Notes: generated from the letters alone by a model not told the origin. 64,000 nucleotides of DNA from Enterobacter sp. JUb54 (GCF_014298075.1 NZ_CP060418.1:3100001-3164000), one strand, 5' to 3'. Shown: positions 1-8,762, counted from the stretch's first letter. Numbers and translations are program-made.

Positions 1-237
1 GATAACCGTTTGAGACGGAACAAAGAAAATCACATGTTTTTCTACAGGTAGGGAATGCATATCATTACCCAGTTCCGGCCTGTGCGTACCAATCTGATGC
101 TCAGTGAGCACACCGAATACAGCCGAGATTTTTTCAATATATTCCTCAGCTGTTGCCGGCCCAAACTGCTCATAGCTATAAAACCAGATGGTTTCCAGAT
201 CTTCTATAGCCCGTGGCGTTAGCTCAATTTCCTTCAT
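1..237 (-). CDS. parE: ParE/RelE-type toxin, partial (C-terminus beyond window edge)
   Basis: Seen: an open frame of 79 codons from an ATG at 237 runs off the left edge. It begins MKEIELTPRAIEDLETIW and continues with an aromatic-rich stretch (FYSYEQFG) and a VIFFVP strand near the edge, the usual layout of ParE/RelE-fold toxins (about 95-105 residues). It overlaps the 3' end of the upstream antitoxin gene by 14 bases, as expected for a translationally coupled TA operon. Family knowledge: ParE toxins poison DNA gyrase, while RelE members cleave mRNA; the visible part does not decide between them. The ParD-type partner favours ParE. The last 15-25 residues are not in the window, so integrity of the toxin is unknown. 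Confidence 0.82.
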   Translation of the reverse strand, partial: MKEIELTPRAIEDLETIWFYSYEQFGPATAEEYIEKISAVFGVLTEHQIGTHRPELGNDMHSLPVEKHVIFFVPSQTVI

Positions 238-490
238 CTGCAATCCGCGTTTTCGCTTTCACCTGCTTCAGAAAAACATCTTTATTCCAGGTGACGGCTT
301 CACCGCTACTGATGCCTTCAGCCAGCAGGTCGCGCAAAGCCTGCAGACGCGATTCTGCCTGCTTTTCACGTAATAAACGCAAGGCATCTCGCAACACCTC
401 ACTCTGAGTCCGATAGTCACCAGATTTAACCAGTGAATCAATAAACTCACGGAGTTCATCACCTACGTCAACGGTCATTGTACGTGCCAT
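224..490 (-). CDS. parD: ParD-type antitoxin
   Basis: 88 residues. The N-terminal half (MARTMTVDVGDELREFID, then SGDYRTQSEVLRDALRLL) is a ribbon-helix-helix DNA-binding domain of the ParD/CopG type: a short beta strand followed by two helices with the S/T-x-S-E-V turn. The C-terminal half (LRDLLAEGISSGEAV) is the flexible toxin-neutralising segment. It is the first gene of a two-gene operon with the ParE-like toxin. ParD proteins repress their own promoter. Here a perfect 8-bp inverted repeat lies 11 bases upstream of the start codon, between a TATAAT box and the gene, so autoregulation is a fair inference. The pair sits beside cueO and is accessory in this family. Confidence 0.88.
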   Translation of the reverse strand: MARTMTVDVGDELREFIDSLVKSGDYRTQSEVLRDALRLLREKQAESRLQALRDLLAEGISSGEAVTWNKDVFLKQVKAKTRIADEGN

Positions 491-501
491 AACTGCCCCA
501 C

Positions 502-528
502 TGTAAGATTTGATCTTACATCATTATA
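502..528 (-). promoter_or_regulatory. parDE promoter and inverted-repeat operator
   Basis: Read on the minus strand, a perfect TATAAT -10 box (complement of 523-528) is followed by the inverted repeat TGTAAGAT-caa-ATCTTACA (502-520). It sits between promoter and parD start, where a ParD dimer would block transcription. No good -35 hexamer is visible. Role as the ParD operator is inferred from position and symmetry. Confidence 0.6.
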
Positions 529-555
529 GCGACTCAGGAGATCTAAGATCCATCA

Positions 556-2157
556 TTAGACCGTAAACCCGAGCATCATTCCGGTGTCTTCATGTTCCAA
601 CAGGTGGCAGTGCGCCATATAGGCATGCTCTTTCGGCGCATCATGGTCGAACTTCACTAACACTTCACTGACCCCACCTTCCACCCGCACGGTATCTTTC
701 CAGCCCGAACGGTGAGCGGCAGGCGCGGCGCCATTTTCCGACAGAATGCGGAACTGGGTCCCGTGAATATGGAACGGGTGCAGCATCATGTCGCCTTTGC
801 CTGAAATCACCCAGCGTTCATATTGCCCTTTGGTCGCGGCAAACATCGGCGTGTTCATATCAAACGCTTTGCCATTAATCCGGTTGGCATTATGGAAATC
901 AAAGCCCTTAGCGCCATGGTTCATCTGCCCCATATTGCCATGCTTCATGTTCCCCATATCGCCATGATTCATCTGTCCCATGTTGCCCATTTTGCCGTGA
1001 TCCATCATGCCGCCATGGTCCATGCCGGACATCGCCTGGTCGCCATATTTTTGCATCAGCGCCTGCATGCCCATCATGTCGAGCATCGGGTCCATCGACA
1101 GCTGCAGTGTGCGTTGGGTCAGCCCTTCCAGCGACGGTAGCGCGGGCATGCTGACCAGTGAATCCGGAAGCGTGCCGGATGCCTGAACCGTCAATGGCTG
1201 AATGCGTAATACCGGCTGTAGCTTATCGAACGGCGTAATCGCCATCCCCATCTGACTCACCGGCAACGTGATCAGATCGAACGCTTTACCGTCGCGGGTA
1301 TCTATCAGCACTTCAAAACGCTCGCCCATTAACACCGGCAGTTCATTCACCTTCACCGGCTCGGCAAGCAGGCCACCATCGCTGGCGACAACGTACATCG
1401 GTCGGTTATCACTGGTGGAGAAATTGAGCGAGCGGGCATTACAACCGTTAAGCAGGCGCAGACGCAGCCAGCCGCGCGGTGCAGCATGTTCCGGGTAGAG
1501 CGCTCCGTTCGTCAGCAGCGTATCGCCAAACCAGCCCACGGCAGCGCTCATGATGTCGAGCTGATAGTCAATCTCGCCGGCCGCGGTAAAACGCTTGTCC
1601 TGGACGATCACCGGCACATCATCGATCCCCCACTGCTTCGGCAGCAGCAGTCGTTCGCTTTCTTCATCAGATATCAGCACCAGTCCCGCCAGCCCCATAG
1701 CAACCTGATGACCGGTTTTGCCATGCTGATGCGGGTGGAACCAACAGGTCGCGGCCCGCTGGCTGGGAGTAAAACTCACGCTGCGGGAGGCGCCCGCCGC
1801 AATAATCCCCTGCGGTCCGCCGTCGACCTCCCCGGGAACCTCCAGGCCATGCCAGTGCACGGTGGTTTCTTCCGCCAGGCGGTTATGAATGTCGACGGTC
1901 ACGGCCTCACCTTTTTTCAGTTTCAGCGCCGGCCCCAGCAGATTGCCGTTATAACCCCAGGTGGACGCCTGATGGGGACCAAACTGCGTCTTTCCGGCCT
2001 GGATCGTTAAGGTGATGCGATTTCGTGCGTCGGCGGTCAAAATATTGGGTACCGGCAGAGCCGGACGGCTGGCGGCAAACACCGAGCGACTCCAGAGCGG
2101 AAGCGCGCTCAATACGCCGGCTGCAGCGGTTAATTTGATAAATTCACGACGTTGCAT
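556..2157 (-). CDS. cueO: Multicopper oxidase CueO, periplasmic cuprous oxidase
   Basis: 533 residues; oxidises Cu(I) to less toxic Cu(II) in the periplasm. The N-terminus has a Tat signal ([14 protein letters not shown]...) ending near VFA, consistent with folded export. Copper ligands are complete: HWHG and WFHPHQHG in the first cupredoxin domain, HPFHIHG and [12 protein letters not shown] in the last. Between them lies a Met/His-rich insert (about residues 360-415) with repeated MGNM-x-MNHG units, longer than in E. coli. Start: the frame is open from a GTG at 2163, but the ATG at 2157 has AAGGA seven bases upstream and gives the family's MQRR N-terminus. A CueR-type promoter precedes it, so copper induction is expected. 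No break is seen. Confidence 0.96.
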   Translation of the reverse strand: MQRREFIKLTAAAGVLSALPLWSRSVFAASRPALPVPNILTADARNRITLTIQAGKTQFGPHQASTWGYNGNLLGPALKLKKGEAVTVDIHNRLAEETTVHWHGLEVPGEVDGGPQGIIAAGASRSVSFTPSQRAATCWFHPHQHGKTGHQVAMGLAGLVLISDEESERLLLPKQWGIDDVPVIVQDKRFTAAGEIDYQLDIMSAAVGWFGDTLLTNGALYPEHAAPRGWLRLRLLNGCNARSLNFSTSDNRPMYVVASDGGLLAEPVKVNELPVLMGERFEVLIDTRDGKAFDLITLPVSQMGMAITPFDKLQPVLRIQPLTVQASGTLPDSLVSMPALPSLEGLTQRTLQLSMDPMLDMMGMQALMQKYGDQAMSGMDHGGMMDHGKMGNMGQMNHGDMGNMKHGNMGQMNHGAKGFDFHNANRINGKAFDMNTPMFAATKGQYERWVISGKGDMMLHPFHIHGTQFRILSENGAAPAAHRSGWKDTVRVEGGVSEVLVKFDHDAPKEHAYMAHCHLLEHEDTGMMLGFTV

Positions 2158-2191
2158 TTTCACATCCTTTTATTCTGCTGGTGAACATTTG

Positions 2192-2222
2192 AGCTTAAAC
2201 CTTCCCCCAACGGGAAGGTCAA
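2192..2222 (-). promoter_or_regulatory. CueR-type copper-responsive promoter of cueO
   Basis: On the minus strand TTGACC (complement of 2217-2222) and TAAGCT (complement of 2192-2197) are separated by 19 bases. The spacer holds the palindrome ACCTTCC...GGAAGGT (2199-2219). A long 19-bp spacer filled by a CCTTCC/GGAAGG dyad is the signature of MerR-family CueR promoters such as those of copA and cueO. The CueR gene itself is not in the window. Confidence 0.88.
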
Positions 2223-2302
2223 GCAGAAGAGTAAGAATAAAGCTCTGCGCACTGTAACGAAGTATGCTAACGTTGAGCGTCCGTGATGCAATGGTAAAAA
2301 AA

Positions 2303-2650
2303 ATGAAGACGCTTTTCAGAACGGTAGTGCTCGGCAGCCTGCTTACTCTTTCCAGCAATAGCTATGCGTTAAGCGAGTCCGAAGCGGAAGATATGGCTGA
2401 TTTAACGGCGGTATTTGTCTTTCTGAAAAACGACTGCGGGTACCAGAACCTTCCCAATACCCAAATCCGTCGGGCGCTGGTGTTTTTTGCCCAGCAAAAC
2501 CAGTGGGATCTGAGCAACTACGACAGTTTCAACATGAAAGCGCTCGGTGAAGACAGCTACCGCGATCTCAGCGGCATCAAAATCTCCACAACGAAAAAAT
2601 GCAAAGCGCTGGCCCGGGATTCACTGAGCCTGCTCGCTTATGTGAAATAA
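2303..2650 (+). CDS. yacC: YacC family small exported protein (pilotin-like)
   Basis: 115 residues from the chosen ATG. Signal peptide MKTLFRTVVLGSLLTLSSNSYA, then a mature domain (ALSESEAEDMADLTAVFVFLKNDCGYQ...CKALARDSLSLLAYVK) almost identical to E. coli YacC. The two cysteines (DCGY and KKCKA) could form a disulfide. YacC belongs to the PulS/OutS-like pilotin family, whose studied members escort type II secretion secretins to the outer membrane; the role of YacC itself is unsettled and no secretin gene is nearby. In-frame ATGs also exist at 2264 and 2291, but the 2303 start puts the signal peptide at the N-terminus. In E. coli the next gene is speE; here the unrelated 2984-5142 pair intervenes. 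Confidence 0.9.
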   Translation: MKTLFRTVVLGSLLTLSSNSYALSESEAEDMADLTAVFVFLKNDCGYQNLPNTQIRRALVFFAQQNQWDLSNYDSFNMKALGEDSYRDLSGIKISTTKKCKALARDSLSLLAYVK

Positions 2651-2983
2651 ATTAATCATGGAGTCTGTCGTCATACTGGCACCAGCGAAGACGCCAGTGC
2701 CATATTGCCGTTTTTTATGTTCCCCATCAGAATTAATCGTTTGATGTTTGGCAAAACCCTAATGCATACATAGCCAACCCTTTAATTTCACCCAAATAAA
2801 AACTCCACAATCAATTAAAAACAAAAAAACCATTAAAACAGTGAATTATTAATACCTCTCACATCCAAACACTGAATAATATAAAATAAAAATAGTCCTA
2901 TGTAACTTACAACACGTCTAAAAAACAGTCGGACTTTATTGCAATCTCATTTTTAGCACGCTAACATTCCTCGATAATACTTT
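2651..2983. other. AT-rich intergenic region yacC to lipoprotein gene
   Basis: 333 bases without a gene. After yacC an imperfect hairpin (about 2672-2701) lies ahead of a T6 run at 2711-2716, perhaps a weak terminator. From about 2750 the sequence becomes strongly AT-rich with A and T runs up to the next start codon. Several TATAAT-like boxes occur, but none pairs with a convincing -35, so I do not call a promoter. Confidence 0.5.
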
Positions 2984-3436
2984 ATGTCAACACCTATTTA
3001 TCAGTGGAATATAAACTTGAACATATCTCAACTAATCCGTATAGCACCTCTGACCATCATTTTATTGGTTGGTTGTAATACAAACCCATCCCGACAATCC
3101 GCCAGAGTGATAACGCCCTCATCAGAGGCAACATTAAACCAATCACAAGCCCAACAGAAACCCGTGGAACTTGAACAAGAGCGAATTGATTCCTGCCGCG
3201 AAGCATTGGAATCACTAAAAGAAGTTAATCCCAAGCAAGGGGAATTACTTGGGAATAACTTTACCGCTTTAATCGGTGCAGCATCACAATATAATTCTGT
3301 GCGCGGTAAGGTTGCTGAACCGACCAGGCAAGGGATTGACTCAATGTATCAGTTCAAGTCAATCAAACTGTGTGCTGACATTGAAAAAGAGCTAATAGAT
3401 AGCCTTGTCAAACGTGGTGAAAACATTCCCTTATGA
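2984..3436 (+). CDS. Predicted lipoprotein of unknown family
   Basis: 150 residues, family not recognised. Seen: a hydrophobic segment (IAPLTIILLVGC) ends in a lipobox with Cys31 as the acylation site. The +2 residue is Asn rather than Asp, so outer-membrane sorting by Lol is expected. A Gln/Pro-rich linker (about 40-65) follows, then a helical domain with two cysteines (Cys71, Cys130) that could be disulfide-bonded. The N-terminal 18 residues before the hydrophobic core are long for a lipoprotein signal, and no good ribosome site precedes the ATG, so the true start may be downstream. The stop overlaps the next gene by 4 bases (ATGA), so the two are probably translated together. AT-rich compared with flanking core genes, suggesting acquisition. 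Confidence 0.75.
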   Translation: MSTPIYQWNINLNISQLIRIAPLTIILLVGCNTNPSRQSARVITPSSEATLNQSQAQQKPVELEQERIDSCREALESLKEVNPKQGELLGNNFTALIGAASQYNSVRGKVAEPTRQGIDSMYQFKSIKLCADIEKELIDSLVKRGENIPL

Positions 3437-5142
3437 ACCGACTAACAGCCATCAATCTCAAAGTGATAGCGCTGGCGATGACTCCCGTGCTGGCATCATT
3501 TTTAGTGCCTAATGCCTATGCAGAAAAAGATGTCACAACTGGGGTCGTTCCCCGCTCTGACAGTGACAATTCGGGGCCCGCCTTTCTTATTTTTGCTAAG
3601 CAGCAACAGGAAAAAGAAAAGGAAAAAAAATCAGCTGACAGATCGATTGAACATAAAACCAGTGAAACCAACAGTAATACTACAAGAACCACTAATAATA
3701 CACCCACACAGAAAACAAAAAACATTTCACAGCAGAATGCAGTCATTGCTCAGAAAGATAAAATAATACGTCAACTCAAGAAGCAACTTGCCACCAGGCC
3801 ATCTGAGATGATACCTGTCGCTGATAATCAAAAAGAACTTACTGATAAAATTAAGCAATTGCAGGGTAAATTAGAGACTGCGCTGGCAGAAAAGCAGCAA
3901 CTAATAATAAAAGAAAGCACAGCGGTCAATGATAAGAAACAGAGTAACCTTAAGCTTGATGCCACTGAAAATAAAAATCAGAAACAGTCTATAGCCCTGG
4001 CTGCTGTTGAGGCGGAAAAACAAAAGCTTGAAGCTCTGCTGGCCAAAACCGAAGTTGAAAAACAAACGCAGATTAAGAAATTCGCAACTCTGACGTCAGA
4101 TCAGCAAGCTCTGACGCTAAAACTCGCGACTGAGGCGCAAGAAAAACAGCTCCTCGCCGAGAAAATCACGAACGCCACGGCACAAACACAAACGCTCACC
4201 GAAAAACTTAACACTGCAACGGCAGCTCAGCAGACACTAACGGCACAGCTCAGCACTGCGACAGCGGAAAAAAAAGAGTTGATGGCTAAGCTAACGACCG
4301 CAGAGTTAGGATCGCAGGTCCTCACGGCAAAACTTGATGCATTTGTTATTAATAAAAAAAAGGTGGCGCAAGAGGATGAAGCCTTTCGGCTTCAGGTCGA
4401 TAAAGATAAAGCGCTCCTGCAAGCCAAAACGGATGAGCTTAACCAGTTAAAGGCAGCGCAGGCAAATGCCAAACCGGATAAAAAATCTGCGGGAATCGAT
4501 CTCACACAAAAGTCTCAGCAGCAAGCTTACGCTCTGGGTGCCTCTATGGGTGATGGTGCCCTGGAAATACTGGCTATGCGTAATACCCAGGGCATGAAAA
4601 TCAATCAAGATGTGGTACTGCAAGGTTTCGCTGATTCTTTCTCTGGAAAGTTTGCTCTTGATGAAAGCACACGTAAAACAGCGCTGATTGATGCGACAAA
4701 AGAAGTCTCTTTGATTCAAAATAAGGTAGAAAAACAAAACATTAGCGACGGAAAAGCCTATCAGCAGAAGTTTGCTAAACAAAAAGGGGTCGAGTTTAAA
4801 AACGGTATCTACAGCCGCGTTGATTATGCAGGTAAGGGCAAGATTCTCGGCAGTGATATCGTCACGGTAACAATCAAGGAAGCACTTATCGATGGAACCA
4901 TCATTCAAGACATGGAAGCAGAGAAAAAAGTCTGGTCGCAGGTATTAAATGCCTATCCACCATCGCTCCTCGAACCCATGAAACGCCTGGAAAACCATGG
5001 CACTGTTACCATCGTGCTCCCTCCCGATGCCGCTTACGGTAGCGAAGGCGTTCCACCCAAAATTCCGCCCGGCGCCACCATGGTCTATACGGTCAGAATA
5101 GTTGATGCCACTGCCGAAAAACCACCAGCCAACAAGCCCTGA
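3433..5142 (+). CDS. Exported coiled-coil protein with degenerate FKBP-type domain
   Basis: 569 residues. Signal peptide ends at AYA (residue 30). Residues 31-100 are polar and low-complexity (KEKEKKS, Thr/Asn-rich). Residues 100-345 form a long coiled coil with repeated TAT/AEKQxL-L heptads. Residues 363-435 match the FKBP N-terminal dimerisation domain (QQAYALGASMG...), and 455-558 match the FKBP C-terminal domain, with AAYGSEGVPPKIPPGATMVY well kept. The Phe/Asp and Val-Ile-x-x-Trp positions that line the prolyl isomerase pocket in FkpA-type proteins are not recognisable (IIQDME and NAYPPSL instead), so catalysis is doubtful and a chaperone or scaffold role is more likely. Translationally coupled to the lipoprotein upstream. 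No equivalent lies here in E. coli K-12. Exact family unknown to me. Confidence 0.82.
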   Translation: MNRLTAINLKVIALAMTPVLASFLVPNAYAEKDVTTGVVPRSDSDNSGPAFLIFAKQQQEKEKEKKSADRSIEHKTSETNSNTTRTTNNTPTQKTKNISQQNAVIAQKDKIIRQLKKQLATRPSEMIPVADNQKELTDKIKQLQGKLETALAEKQQLIIKESTAVNDKKQSNLKLDATENKNQKQSIALAAVEAEKQKLEALLAKTEVEKQTQIKKFATLTSDQQALTLKLATEAQEKQLLAEKITNATAQTQTLTEKLNTATAAQQTLTAQLSTATAEKKELMAKLTTAELGSQVLTAKLDAFVINKKKVAQEDEAFRLQVDKDKALLQAKTDELNQLKAAQANAKPDKKSAGIDLTQKSQQQAYALGASMGDGALEILAMRNTQGMKINQDVVLQGFADSFSGKFALDESTRKTALIDATKEVSLIQNKVEKQNISDGKAYQQKFAKQKGVEFKNGIYSRVDYAGKGKILGSDIVTVTIKEALIDGTIIQDMEAEKKVWSQVLNAYPPSLLEPMKRLENHGTVTIVLPPDAAYGSEGVPPKIPPGATMVYTVRIVDATAEKPPANKP

Positions 5143-5147
5143 GCCCG

Positions 5148-5174
5148 ACGCCTCCTGATAATGGAGGCGTTTTG
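5148..5174 (+). terminator. Rho-independent terminator after the FKBP-like gene
   Basis: Perfect stem ACGCCTCC/GGAGGCGT (5148-5155 with 5163-5170) and a TTTT tail at 5170-5173. It ends the two-gene unit and separates it from speE. Confidence 0.8.
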
Positions 5175-5296
5175 CGTAGGGTACTCCCCTGACTTACACT
5201 GCTGAAATACCAACCGTGCATCCTCATCTATAGTTGGCTATGATGTTGCGCTTATTTCTACAGGCGTAACGGGTGTTAACAACGGAGGATCTGCCA

Positions 5297-6166
5297 GTGG
5301 CCGATAGCAATCTGTGGCATGAAACGCTGCACGACCATTTTGGTCAGTACTTTGCAGTTGATAAGGTGCTGTACCACGAAAAAACCGATCACCAGGATTT
5401 GATCATTTTTGAGAACGCCGCCTTTGGCCGCGTGATGGCGCTGGACGGCGTGGTACAAACCACCGAACGCGATGAGTTTATCTATCACGAGATGATGACC
5501 CATGTGCCCCTGATGGCCCACGGCCAGGCAAAACATGTGCTCATTATCGGCGGTGGCGACGGTGCCATGCTGCGTGAAGTGTCTCGCCACAGCACCATCG
5601 AAACCATCACCATGGTGGAAATTGACGCCGGTGTGGTCTCGTTCTGCCGCCAGTACCTGCCTAATCACAGCGCAGGCGCGTACGACGATCCGCGGTTTAC
5701 GCTGGTAATTGACGATGGCGTCAATTTTGTTAACCAGACGACGCAAACGTTTGACGTGATCATCTCCGACTGTACCGACCCCATCGGTCCCGGTGAAAGC
5801 CTGTTCACCTCCGCCTTTTACGAAGGCTGTAAGCGCTGCCTCAACCCTGGCGGCATTTTTGTTGCCCAGAACGGCGTCTGCTTCCTGCAACAGGATGAAG
5901 CCCTCGATAGTCACCGCAAGCTTAGCCACTACTTCAGCGATGTCAGCTTCTATCAGGCCGCCATCCCGACCTACTATGGCGGCATTATGACCTTCGCCTG
6001 GGCGACGGATAACGACGCCTTGCGCCACCTGTCCAATGAGATTATCCAGGCGCGTTTTCACAAAACGAATCTGAAGTGTCGTTACTACAATCCGGCGATT
6101 CATAAGGCGGCCTTCGCCTTGCCGCAATATCTGCTGGATACGCTGGCTGCCAGCGAACTTAAGTAA
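5297..6166 (+). CDS. speE: Spermidine synthase
   Basis: 289 residues from a GTG start. Transfers the aminopropyl group of decarboxylated S-adenosylmethionine to putrescine in the cytosol. The [11 protein letters not shown] loop (about residue 85) binds the nucleotide substrate, and the DCTDPIGPG segment (about 158-166) carries the catalytic aspartates; YHEKTD and YYGG are also family hallmarks. The frame is open from 5273, but GTG 5297 has GGAGGA seven bases upstream and matches the length of E. coli SpeE (288). speD follows after 14 bases, so the two form the usual speED operon: SpeD supplies the aminopropyl donor that SpeE uses. Confidence 0.97.
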   Translation: MADSNLWHETLHDHFGQYFAVDKVLYHEKTDHQDLIIFENAAFGRVMALDGVVQTTERDEFIYHEMMTHVPLMAHGQAKHVLIIGGGDGAMLREVSRHSTIETITMVEIDAGVVSFCRQYLPNHSAGAYDDPRFTLVIDDGVNFVNQTTQTFDVIISDCTDPIGPGESLFTSAFYEGCKRCLNPGGIFVAQNGVCFLQQDEALDSHRKLSHYFSDVSFYQAAIPTYYGGIMTFAWATDNDALRHLSNEIIQARFHKTNLKCRYYNPAIHKAAFALPQYLLDTLAASELK

Positions 6167-6180
6167 GGGGGTGAACGAAA

Positions 6181-6975
6181 TTGAAAAAACTGAAGCTGCA
6201 TGGCTTTAACAACCTCACCAAGAGCCTGAGTTTTTGCATCTACGATATCTGCTATGCCAAAACGGCAGAGGAGCGCGATGGTTACATTGCCTATATCGAT
6301 GAACTCTATAACGCCAACCGCCTGACCGAAATATTGTCAGAGACCTGCTCGATTATCGGCGCCAACATTCTGAACATCGCGCGTCAGGATTATGAACCTC
6401 AGGGTGCCAGCGTCACCATTCTGGTCAGTGAAGAGCCCATTGACCCACAGCTTATCGATCAGACCGAGCATCCGGGCCCGCTGCCAAGCGCCGTGGTTGC
6501 CCATCTTGATAAAAGCCATATCTGCGTGCACACCTACCCGGAAAGCCACCCGGAAGGCGGGCTATGTACCTTCCGCGCCGATATTGAAGTGTCGACCTGC
6601 GGGGTGATCTCGCCGCTTAACGCGCTGAATTATCTGATTCATCAACTTGAATCTGACATCGTGACTATTGATTATCGCGTTCGCGGTTTTACCCGAGATA
6701 TCAATGGAATGAAGCACTTCATCGATCATGAAATCAATTCAATTCAGAATTTCATGTCCGACGATATGAAAGCGCTGTATGACATGGTGGATGTTAACGT
6801 CTATCAGGAAAACATCTTCCACACCAAGATGCTGCTGAAAGAGTTCGATCTGAAGCACTACATGTTCCACACCCGGCCAGAAGACCTGACCGAGGAAGAG
6901 CGCAAGACCATTACCAGCCTGCTGTGGAAAGAGATGCGCGAAATCTACTACGCCAGAAATATCCCGGGTATCTGA
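6181..6975 (+). CDS. speD: S-adenosylmethionine decarboxylase proenzyme
   Basis: 264 residues, the same length as E. coli SpeD, from a TTG start preceded by AAGGGGGTGA (E. coli speD also starts with TTG). The proenzyme cleaves itself at Lys111-Ser112 (seen in [16 protein letters not shown]) and Ser112 becomes the pyruvoyl cofactor. The [11 protein letters not shown] segment with the active-site cysteine is intact. It makes decarboxylated SAM for the neighbouring SpeE. The class is the long bacterial SpeD (type 1A) rather than the short archaeal or Bacillus SpeH form. Confidence 0.97.
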   Translation: MKKLKLHGFNNLTKSLSFCIYDICYAKTAEERDGYIAYIDELYNANRLTEILSETCSIIGANILNIARQDYEPQGASVTILVSEEPIDPQLIDQTEHPGPLPSAVVAHLDKSHICVHTYPESHPEGGLCTFRADIEVSTCGVISPLNALNYLIHQLESDIVTIDYRVRGFTRDINGMKHFIDHEINSIQNFMSDDMKALYDMVDVNVYQENIFHTKMLLKEFDLKHYMFHTRPEDLTEEERKTITSLLWKEMREIYYARNIPGI

Positions 6976-6982
6976 GCTGATG

Positions 6983-7002
6983 ACAGCGCTCGCGGGCGCT
7001 GT
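6983..7002. terminator. Hairpin between convergent speD and the DeoR-type regulator
   Basis: Stem ACAGCGC/GCGCTGT (6983-6989 with 6996-7002) directly after speD and touching the stop codon of the opposite gene. No T-run follows on either strand, so termination activity is only plausible. Confidence 0.4.
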
Positions 7003-7769
7003 TACTCCGGCTGAACCAGTTTGAGAGGCACCTGCTGCCCTTTTAGCATGCTTTGTACTGACTGCGGCAGATTGGCGTCCGTCACCACCTCGCTAAAGTC
7101 AGCCAGCGGCGCTACGGTAAATAGCGAATGTGCGCCGTATTTGCTGCTGTCTGCCAGCAGCACCTTGCACTGGGCATTAGCAATGATTTCCTGCTTCAGT
7201 CCGGCTTTCTCTTCCGTCGGCGTTGTGACACCGGTTTCCGCGCTCCATGAGTTACAGCTCATAAACGCGATATCAGGGAAAACGCTGCGCAACATTTTGC
7301 GGCCATACTCACCGATACAAGACTGGCTGCTGTCGTCGATTCGCCCACCCACAATGGTCACTTCGATTTGCCTGAATTCAGATAAAAACAGGGCGATGTG
7401 CAAATCCACGGTAATCACCCGCAGTGGCAAATGCGTTAAGCACTTCGCCAGTTCGAGCATGGTGGTCCCGGCATCCAGCACCACGGCATCTCCGGGATGC
7501 ACCAAAGAAGCGGCATAGCGCGCGATCGCCCTTTTTTCGCCGGGCGATCGTAACTGCTTTTCATTCGTAGTCGGCTGCACTGGCTCAAAGCGACGTAGCG
7601 CAACGCCGCCATGGCTGCGGCTGATAACGCCCTGCTCATCCAGCTTTATTAAATCACGTCGGATCGTCGCCGCAGACGCATCTACCGCCTCAACCAGTTG
7701 CTCTACCGTAACCAGCGTATGGCTTTTCAGATACGCGACGATTTTATCCAGACGGTGTTGTCCTTTCAT
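7002..7769 (-). CDS. DeoR-family transcriptional regulator of the D-threonate-type operon
   Basis: 255 residues. N-terminal winged helix-turn-helix of the DeoR type ([28 protein letters not shown] then [13 protein letters not shown], residues 5-48) with the family's RDL-x-LD-x-G-x-x-x-R-x-HGG run. The C-terminal sugar-phosphate-sensing domain has [16 protein letters not shown] (about residues 95-110). Last gene of a minus-strand operon kdgT-like, DUF1537 kinase, pdxA2, regulator; starts 9 bases after the pdxA2 stop. DeoR proteins usually repress their own operon until a phosphorylated intermediate accumulates; here that would be a 4-phospho acid sugar (inference). Resembles E. coli YgbI, which flanks a comparable cluster. 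Confidence 0.88.
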   Translation of the reverse strand: MKGQHRLDKIVAYLKSHTLVTVEQLVEAVDASAATIRRDLIKLDEQGVISRSHGGVALRRFEPVQPTTNEKQLRSPGEKRAIARYAASLVHPGDAVVLDAGTTMLELAKCLTHLPLRVITVDLHIALFLSEFRQIEVTIVGGRIDDSSQSCIGEYGRKMLRSVFPDIAFMSCNSWSAETGVTTPTEEKAGLKQEIIANAQCKVLLADSSKYGAHSLFTVAPLADFSEVVTDANLPQSVQSMLKGQQVPLKLVQPE

Positions 7770-7778
7770 AACAGGGAA

Positions 7779-8762
7779 TTACGCCAGTTGCATTGCCAGT
7801 TTTATCGATATCGCCATGCTCTCAGATTTTGCTTTTCCCGTCCAGGCGATATCAAAAGCAGTCCCGTGATCGGCTGAAGTGCGGATAAACGGCAGGCCGG
7901 CCGTGATATTGACACCGTCATAGAAGCCCAATAATTTCAAAGGGATATGCCCCTGATCGTGATACATTGCGACCACCATATCGTACTGCCCTTCATAAGC
8001 CTGCAGAAACACGGTATCGGGTGGACAGGGTCCGAACACCGCTATCCCTTTGGCCTTTGCATGTGCAATCGCCGGCGCCAGGAAACGTCCCTCTTCGTCG
8101 CCAAACAGACCGTTTTCTCCGGCATGAGGGTTCACCCCGGCAACAGCAATTCTCGGCTGCTGGTAACCAACGCGTTTCAGGAAGGTATCCGCAATATCAA
8201 TGACCGTCTCGACACGCGGCGTATTCAGCGTATCAAGGAATTTACGCAGCGCAATATGGGTCGAGACATGGATGACTTTCAGCTTTTCCGTAAATAACAC
8301 CATCGCGTAGTCGCGCGTCTCTGTCAGCGTAGCCAGCAGTTCGGTGTGTCCCGGATAATGGTGCCCGGCGAGATGCAGCGCCTCTTTATTTAACGGCGCG
8401 GTCGCTATCGCGTGGACATCGCCCTTCAGCGCCAGCGTCGTCGCGCGCTTCACACAGCGATAAGCCAGATCGCCTGCCTGCGCCTGCACCTTACCAATTT
8501 CAAGCGCCTGCGGATCGGCCAGAGGTTCATCGATCACATGGATCACTCCAGGCGTAAAGCGAGCCGCCGCCACGTCGTCGATAACGCAGAACTCAACGCC
8601 CTCTGCCAGACCTTTCTCCTGCAGTCGCTTCAGCGTCTGGAAACAGCCTACTACCACTACCGGTGCGCCATTTAACCGATCTTCGCTGAGCGCCTTAACG
8701 ATAATTTCCGGCCCAATCCCTGCCGGATCTCCCATTGTAATTGCCACAGTCTTAATGCCCAC
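7779..8762 (-). CDS. pdxA2: PdxA2-type D-threonate/D-erythronate 4-phosphate dehydrogenase
   Basis: 327 residues from a GTG start with GAGGAG ahead, the same length as Salmonella PdxA2. PdxA-family oxidative decarboxylase: the metal-binding histidines are present (STH about 169, NPH about 213, YHDQGH about 268), as are TMGDPAGIGPE and PLNKEAL. Linkage with a DUF1537 kinase and a KdgT-like permease, and not with ksgA/surA, shows it is the catabolic paralogue rather than the vitamin B6 enzyme PdxA. Known for this set: phosphorylated D-threonate is oxidised and decarboxylated to dihydroxyacetone phosphate. It overlaps the kinase stop by 11 bases. The longer open frame to 8816 is unlikely to be used. 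Confidence 0.92.
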   Translation of the reverse strand: MGIKTVAITMGDPAGIGPEIIVKALSEDRLNGAPVVVVGCFQTLKRLQEKGLAEGVEFCVIDDVAAARFTPGVIHVIDEPLADPQALEIGKVQAQAGDLAYRCVKRATTLALKGDVHAIATAPLNKEALHLAGHHYPGHTELLATLTETRDYAMVLFTEKLKVIHVSTHIALRKFLDTLNTPRVETVIDIADTFLKRVGYQQPRIAVAGVNPHAGENGLFGDEEGRFLAPAIAHAKAKGIAVFGPCPPDTVFLQAYEGQYDMVVAMYHDQGHIPLKLLGFYDGVNITAGLPFIRTSADHGTAFDIAWTGKAKSESMAISIKLAMQLA

